From: an uncultured Alistipes sp.
Lineage (GTDB): Bacteria; Bacteroidota; Bacteroidia; Bacteroidales; Rikenellaceae
Direction of reading: 5' to 3'
NCBI GenBank assembly: GCA_900546005.1
Contig: URBJ01000042.1
Coordinates: forward strand, 1 to 18,413
Length of the DNA: 18,413 nucleotides
The notes beneath the pieces are model-generated. The model had not been told where the DNA came from and did no database searches. It was given only the letters and a program-made list of their open reading frames with translations. Below are positions 14,793 through 18,413 of the stretch, one piece after another. The position numbers and the translations under genes were made by a program. Each line of letters starts with the position of its first letter. The stretch's first letter is position 1.

Positions 14793-16580
14793 ATGTACAA
14801 ACCGGGATCGAAAACAGCCATTCTCTATCGATACCTGATCATCGCTACCAAACGGCTTTCCAACAAGCAACTGATGATCCTGCTATCGATCGTCGTCGGA
14901 CTGACGGCAGGGTTTGCCACGTTCCTGTTTGAACGGATATTAGCCTTCTTCCGGTATGTACTGACCAGTTGGTTTGCGATCGATTCCGCCAGCATTTTTT
15001 ATCTGTTTTACCCGATCATCGGCATCATCCTCGCCACACTTTTCGTCCGATACGTCGTCCGCGACAACATCAACGAGGGTGTGACGCGGGTGCTTTATGC
15101 GATGAGCAAAAAGGGTTCTCGCATCAAACCACACAACTGCTATTCGTCGATCATCGCCAGCTCGGCTACGATCGGATTCGGCGGATCGGTCGGTCCGGAG
15201 GCTCCGATCGTCTATACGGGTGCTGCCATCGGATCGAATATCGGGAGCTTCATGCGGCTCAACTACAAAAACATCACCCTGCTGCTCTGTTGCGGTGCAG
15301 CAGCGGCCCTATCCGCCGTATTCAAAGCCCCCATTACGGGTGTCGTCTTCGTCTTGGAGATTCTGATGCTCGACATCACCGTATCGTCGATCATCCCGTT
15401 GCTGATCTCCACAGTCACCGCAACCTCCCTGATGTTCTTTCTCAACGGATTCGATCCGGTCTTCAACCTCGACATCAAACACATTTTCGAGCTGAAACAC
15501 CTGCCGTTTTACGTCATATTGGGAGTAATCTGCGGACTGATGTCCTACTACTTTACAAAAATAAATACGTTAATATCCACCCGCTTCTCCCGCATCAAGA
15601 GTATGACCGGCAAGTGGATAGTCGGAGGTATCGTCATCGGTATTCTGATCTTCCTGTTTCCACCGCTGTATGGAGAAGGGTATGAATCGCTGGTAGATCT
15701 GATGCACGGAAACATCGATGCACTCTTCAACAACTCGCTTTTCTTCCGCTACCGGGATGTCGGATGGATCGTCATGCTCTATCTGTTGGCAACCCTCTTC
15801 TTCAAGGTTGTCGCCATGTCGGCAACCAACGGAGCGGGCGGTGTCGGAGGATCATTTGCCCCCTCCCTGTTCGTAGGGGCTTTCACCGGAGCGACCATGG
15901 TCTATATGCTGAACTACTTTTTCGGACTCGAACTGCCGATCATCCCCTTCACATTAGTCGGTATGGCCGGAGTGATGTCCGGAATAATGAATGCGCCACT
16001 GACCTCCATCTTCCTGATCGCTGAGCTCACCAACGGTTACTCGCTGTTTGTTCCGTTGATGCTCGTATCGGCCCTCTCCTTTGCCGTAGGCTATTACCTC
16101 GATCCCTACTCGATCTACACAAAGAAACTCTCCCAAAACGGAGAACTTCTGACCCACAACAAAGACAAATCGGTTCTTGTCTTCTTGAATCTCCGTGCGC
16201 TGATGGAGACCGATTTTCACAAGATCACCCTCGACACGACATTGGGAGATGTGGTCCGTCTGATTGCTACGGTCCACCGCAACATCTTTCCGGTCGTCAG
16301 CCGAGACGGGACCCTCTTGGGCGTCGTCCAACTGGATGATCTTCGAGCAGATATGTTCTCGCCGGAGAAATACGGAACAAAGATCGATGCCTACATGATC
16401 GACCCTCCCGATCTCATCTACCAAAACGAGCAGATCGGTAGTGTACTCAACGCTTTCGAAGAGTCGAAGGCATGGATGCTCCCTGTCGTCACGTCGGATC
16501 GTAAATACCTCGGATTCATTTCGAAATCGAGAATTCTTGCGGCATATCGGGAACAACTGCTGGCCATCAGCGAAGAGTAA
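14793..16580 (+). CDS. ClC-family anion channel/transporter with C-terminal CBS pair
   Basis: A 595-residue inner-membrane protein that moves chloride or related anions. About 10-12 hydrophobic segments fill residues 25-445, followed by a cytoplasmic region with two CBS-like motifs (about 465-590: VFPVVS/GVVQLDDL and WMLPVVT/YLGFISKSRIL), which usually bind adenine nucleotides. The gating glutamate is present: GPEAP with Glu136 aligns with GREGP (Glu148) of E. coli ClcA. The GxFxP motif is GSFAP (353-357). Two deviations are visible: the position of the internal proton glutamate (E. coli Glu203) is Ile190 in FVLEIL, and the GSGIP motif is not recognisable (NEGVTRV in its place). Whether it is an antiporter or a channel cannot be told from sequence alone. 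It probably shares a transcript with trpS; no functional tie to trpS is evident. Confidence 0.93.
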   Translation: MYKPGSKTAILYRYLIIATKRLSNKQLMILLSIVVGLTAGFATFLFERILAFFRYVLTSWFAIDSASIFYLFYPIIGIILATLFVRYVVRDNINEGVTRVLYAMSKKGSRIKPHNCYSSIIASSATIGFGGSVGPEAPIVYTGAAIGSNIGSFMRLNYKNITLLLCCGAAAALSAVFKAPITGVVFVLEILMLDITVSSIIPLLISTVTATSLMFFLNGFDPVFNLDIKHIFELKHLPFYVILGVICGLMSYYFTKINTLISTRFSRIKSMTGKWIVGGIVIGILIFLFPPLYGEGYESLVDLMHGNIDALFNNSLFFRYRDVGWIVMLYLLATLFFKVVAMSATNGAGGVGGSFAPSLFVGAFTGATMVYMLNYFFGLELPIIPFTLVGMAGVMSGIMNAPLTSIFLIAELTNGYSLFVPLMLVSALSFAVGYYLDPYSIYTKKLSQNGELLTHNKDKSVLVFLNLRALMETDFHKITLDTTLGDVVRLIATVHRNIFPVVSRDGTLLGVVQLDDLRADMFSPEKYGTKIDAYMIDPPDLIYQNEQIGSVLNAFEESKAWMLPVVTSDRKYLGFISKSRILAAYREQLLAISEE

Positions 16581-16759
16581 TCCCCACGGTTCGTTCTCAA
16601 AACAAGCGATCACACGGAAAGTCCGTCAAAAATTTTGAGTTTATGCAAAAAAATCGCACAACGGACTACAAATTAGTGCAATAAATAGGCCTTTTTCGAG
16701 CCCAAAAATCGAATTGCACAAAAAATTAACCCGATGAACGATTTTTTCGACCGATTATT
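16581..16759. other. Intergenic region with overlapping inverted repeats
   Basis: ACGGA/TCCGT around AAG (ending at 16626) and GTCCGT (16621-16626) with ACGGAC (16661-16666) are alternative pairings; GTGCAAT (16676-16682) pairs with ATTGCAC (16713-16719). None is followed by a clean T run, so I cannot name a terminator for the ClC gene with confidence, though one is expected here. No open frame is credible. Confidence 0.4.
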
Positions 16760-16790
16760 TTGCACCCGATTAAATTTTGTACTATCTTAG
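16760..16790 (+). promoter_or_regulatory. Promoter for the FN3-like lipoprotein gene
   Basis: TTG at 16760-16762, 20 bases, then TATCTTAG at 16783-16790 (one base from TANNTTTG). The leader of about 80 bases contains a small TGGGT/ACCCA hairpin and ends AT-rich, without a Shine-Dalgarno site, before the ATG at 16879. Confidence 0.65.
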
Positions 16791-16878
16791 CCAATATAAT
16801 TTAGTGGGTTTTATACCCAAACGTAAAAAGAGAACTACATATCATTAATAGCTTTGTTTAATTTAAAACTTCCAATTT

Positions 16879-18413
16879 ATGAAAAAACTGTTCAAAATCA
16901 GTACGTTATTATTACTGATTCCTGCGTTGTTCCTCACCTCGTGTAAGGATGACGACGAAGGAAACAGTTATGTAACGCTTCCTCCTACTAAACTCCAATC
17001 GCATACCGGTTACGAGAAGGTGACGCTGAGCTGGACTGCACCAAACTCCAACTTCCTCAAAGAGTATCTGGTAACATGGACTCCGGAAGACAATGGAGGT
17101 AGCGCTACTGTTGAAGCCGGTATTACATCCGCAACCATATCCGGTTTGACCAATGAAAAACAATATACGTTCACCGTAGTGGCCGTATATCAGAATGGAG
17201 AAAAATCTTCGGCATTGATCAAAAGAATCACGCCAAGTGCATCTTTGATCGACTATGAAACTCCAGCTTATTTAACAGTAACTCCGAGTTTCCGAGCAGC
17301 ATTCGTTAGTTGGTTACCTCTGAATAAAGTAGATGGAGCCAATGTAACGAAATTTATCATCGAAGGAGCTTCAGCTGAAGATACTGTTAAAACAGAAGTA
17401 CTCGACCCCGAAGCAACTTCTGCTACCCTTGAAGGTTTGACCAATGGTACGACATATGCCGTCACCGTTACAGCTGTCTATGATACAGAGGTAATGATGA
17501 CCAGTGAAGAAACAATTAATGTCACTCCTTCGGACTTGATCACAAGTATAACTGCTACGAATGTGGCAAATGTTCAGTTCGATGCCGATAATATCGCCTA
17601 CACTTTGAACTATGTTCAAGAAGAGGACTTCTCTCAGGTAGAAGTTGCCTTTACCTTGGCTAATGGTGTTTCATACAACGGTCGGGAAGGTTCGGGACGT
17701 GATACTCTGGATTTGACGTCTCCTAAAACCATCGTTCTTGTAATGAACGAAATCGAATATACCGTATCCATTGCAGCAGCAGTAGATCCGAATGCCTTCA
17801 TCGAAGGTTACTTCAAGATCGATACATATAAAGATCTGGAATATACTTCTGCAGGTTATATCGGACCTCAAGGAGAATTCACTGTCACGACTACCGGCAC
17901 TGCTCCTTCCTTCAAGACTAATACATTGAAAGAAGCAACCACAAATGCTGTTTTGCATTTTAATTATAAGAGCAATGAAGCAGTCGACCTGAAGCTTGCT
18001 GTAAATGGAAATGCTTCATCATACAAAATCGCTTCGTTAAGCGCTGCATCTGACTGGACAGATTACTCATTCGATTTAGGCATGCTGATCAGTAAAAACT
18101 CTTGGACAGAAATTTCGTCTATCGAGCTCTTCATAGGAGAGAAAGCTGGAACCGAGATTTCATTTACTGATTTCTACATCCGTACACGGAACGACAGCGA
18201 AGCCTCATTGGCATCTGCAATGTTCCTTGAGTTTGCAAGTCCTTCAGGAGCAACGTTGACCGATCTTACTGAGATGTTCAGCTATACTAATGGACTCACT
18301 TATCTCTATGTAGCCAACAATGGAGCAGGTGACCCGCAAATCAACACGAAGCGTACCGACGATTTGTCAGGATATAACAAACTGGTAATGAAGTATAAGT
18401 GTGCTAAGAATTT
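16879..18413 (+). CDS. Surface lipoprotein with two FN3-like domains and a carbohydrate-binding-like region (cut by the right edge)
   Basis: Open from the ATG at 16879 to the edge, 511 codons seen. The signal ends in lipobox LTSC (Cys22), followed by KDDDEG, a strong match to the Bacteroidota surface-export tag. Two fibronectin-III-like domains lie at about 33-117 (GYEKVTLSWTAP, ATISGLTNEKQYTFTVVAVY) and 120-215 (FRAAFVSWLPL, ATLEGLTNGTTYAVTVTAVY). A third beta-rich segment follows, and residues of about 350-440 (HFNYKSNEAVDLKLAVNG, WTDYSFDLG, IELFIGEKAG, FTDFYIRT) look like a jelly-roll carbohydrate-binding module. A further similar repeat may begin before the edge (MFLEFASPSGATL). This pattern recalls SusE/SusF- or DUF-type surface glycan-binding lipoproteins, but no susC/susD partner is visible. 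The gene is AT-richer than its neighbours. Function is inferred as binding, not enzymatic, for the visible part. Confidence 0.85.
   Translation, partial: MKKLFKISTLLLLIPALFLTSCKDDDEGNSYVTLPPTKLQSHTGYEKVTLSWTAPNSNFLKEYLVTWTPEDNGGSATVEAGITSATISGLTNEKQYTFTVVAVYQNGEKSSALIKRITPSASLIDYETPAYLTVTPSFRAAFVSWLPLNKVDGANVTKFIIEGASAEDTVKTEVLDPEATSATLEGLTNGTTYAVTVTAVYDTEVMMTSEETINVTPSDLITSITATNVANVQFDADNIAYTLNYVQEEDFSQVEVAFTLANGVSYNGREGSGRDTLDLTSPKTIVLVMNEIEYTVSIAAAVDPNAFIEGYFKIDTYKDLEYTSAGYIGPQGEFTVTTTGTAPSFKTNTLKEATTNAVLHFNYKSNEAVDLKLAVNGNASSYKIASLSAASDWTDYSFDLGMLISKNSWTEISSIELFIGEKAGTEISFTDFYIRTRNDSEASLASAMFLEFASPSGATLTDLTEMFSYTNGLTYLYVANNGAGDPQINTKRTDDLSGYNKLVMKYKCAKN

Noticed and set aside
16614..16719. 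Possible terminator of the ClC gene
   Set aside because: Several short inverted repeats overlap, but none is followed by a T run, so no single terminator could be supported.

Overview
The window reads as a chromosomal segment of a Bacteroidota (Bacteroidetes) bacterium, probably a gut-type lineage near Alistipes/Rikenellaceae; the genus is a guess. The evidence is the promoter grammar (TTG, then 20 bases, then TANNTTTG, seen four times with identical spacing, once with a two-base and twice with a one-base deviation or none), the absence of clear Shine-Dalgarno sites, lipoproteins with BACON domains, and an acidic tag right after the lipidated cysteine. There are 12 protein-coding genes, two of them cut by the window edges. 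I see no rRNA, tRNA, CRISPR array, insertion sequence or phage gene.

Left part (1-3354, minus strand): dxs (isoprenoid precursor synthesis) is followed 13 bases later by leuS, a probable operon; leuS runs off the left edge after about 486 codons. A divergent intergenic region (3355-3623) carries a promoter for each direction.

Centre-left (3624-6107, plus strand): an OmpA-domain lipoprotein, then an extraordinary purine-rich leader, then pyrH (UMP kinase) and frr (ribosome recycling factor), ending at a strong terminator. Next come a secreted trehalase-family (GH37) glycosidase, a structured intergenic region with two competing hairpins plus a second terminator, and icd, a eukaryotic-type homodimeric NADP-isocitrate dehydrogenase with its own promoter and terminator.

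Centre-right (9077-13650): an AT-rich promoter region leads into a pair of paralogous, probably surface-exposed lipoproteins. The first has two BACON domains, a LamG/concanavalin-like domain, a TIG-like domain and a C-terminal glycerophosphodiester phosphodiesterase (GDPD) domain. The second has three BACON domains and the same LamG-like domain but no enzyme. This two-gene cassette is the most novel-looking content: it looks like a surface binder plus a surface phosphodiesterase acting on a shared ligand, which is inference only.

Right part (13743-18413): trpS, a ClC-family anion transporter with C-terminal CBS domains, and, after a promoter, an AT-richer surface lipoprotein with two fibronectin-III-like domains and a carbohydrate-binding-like region, cut off by the right edge. 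Housekeeping genes are GC-rich (about 60% in a sampled line of dxs), the BACON genes intermediate (about 52%), and the last gene clearly lower (37-42% in sampled lines).
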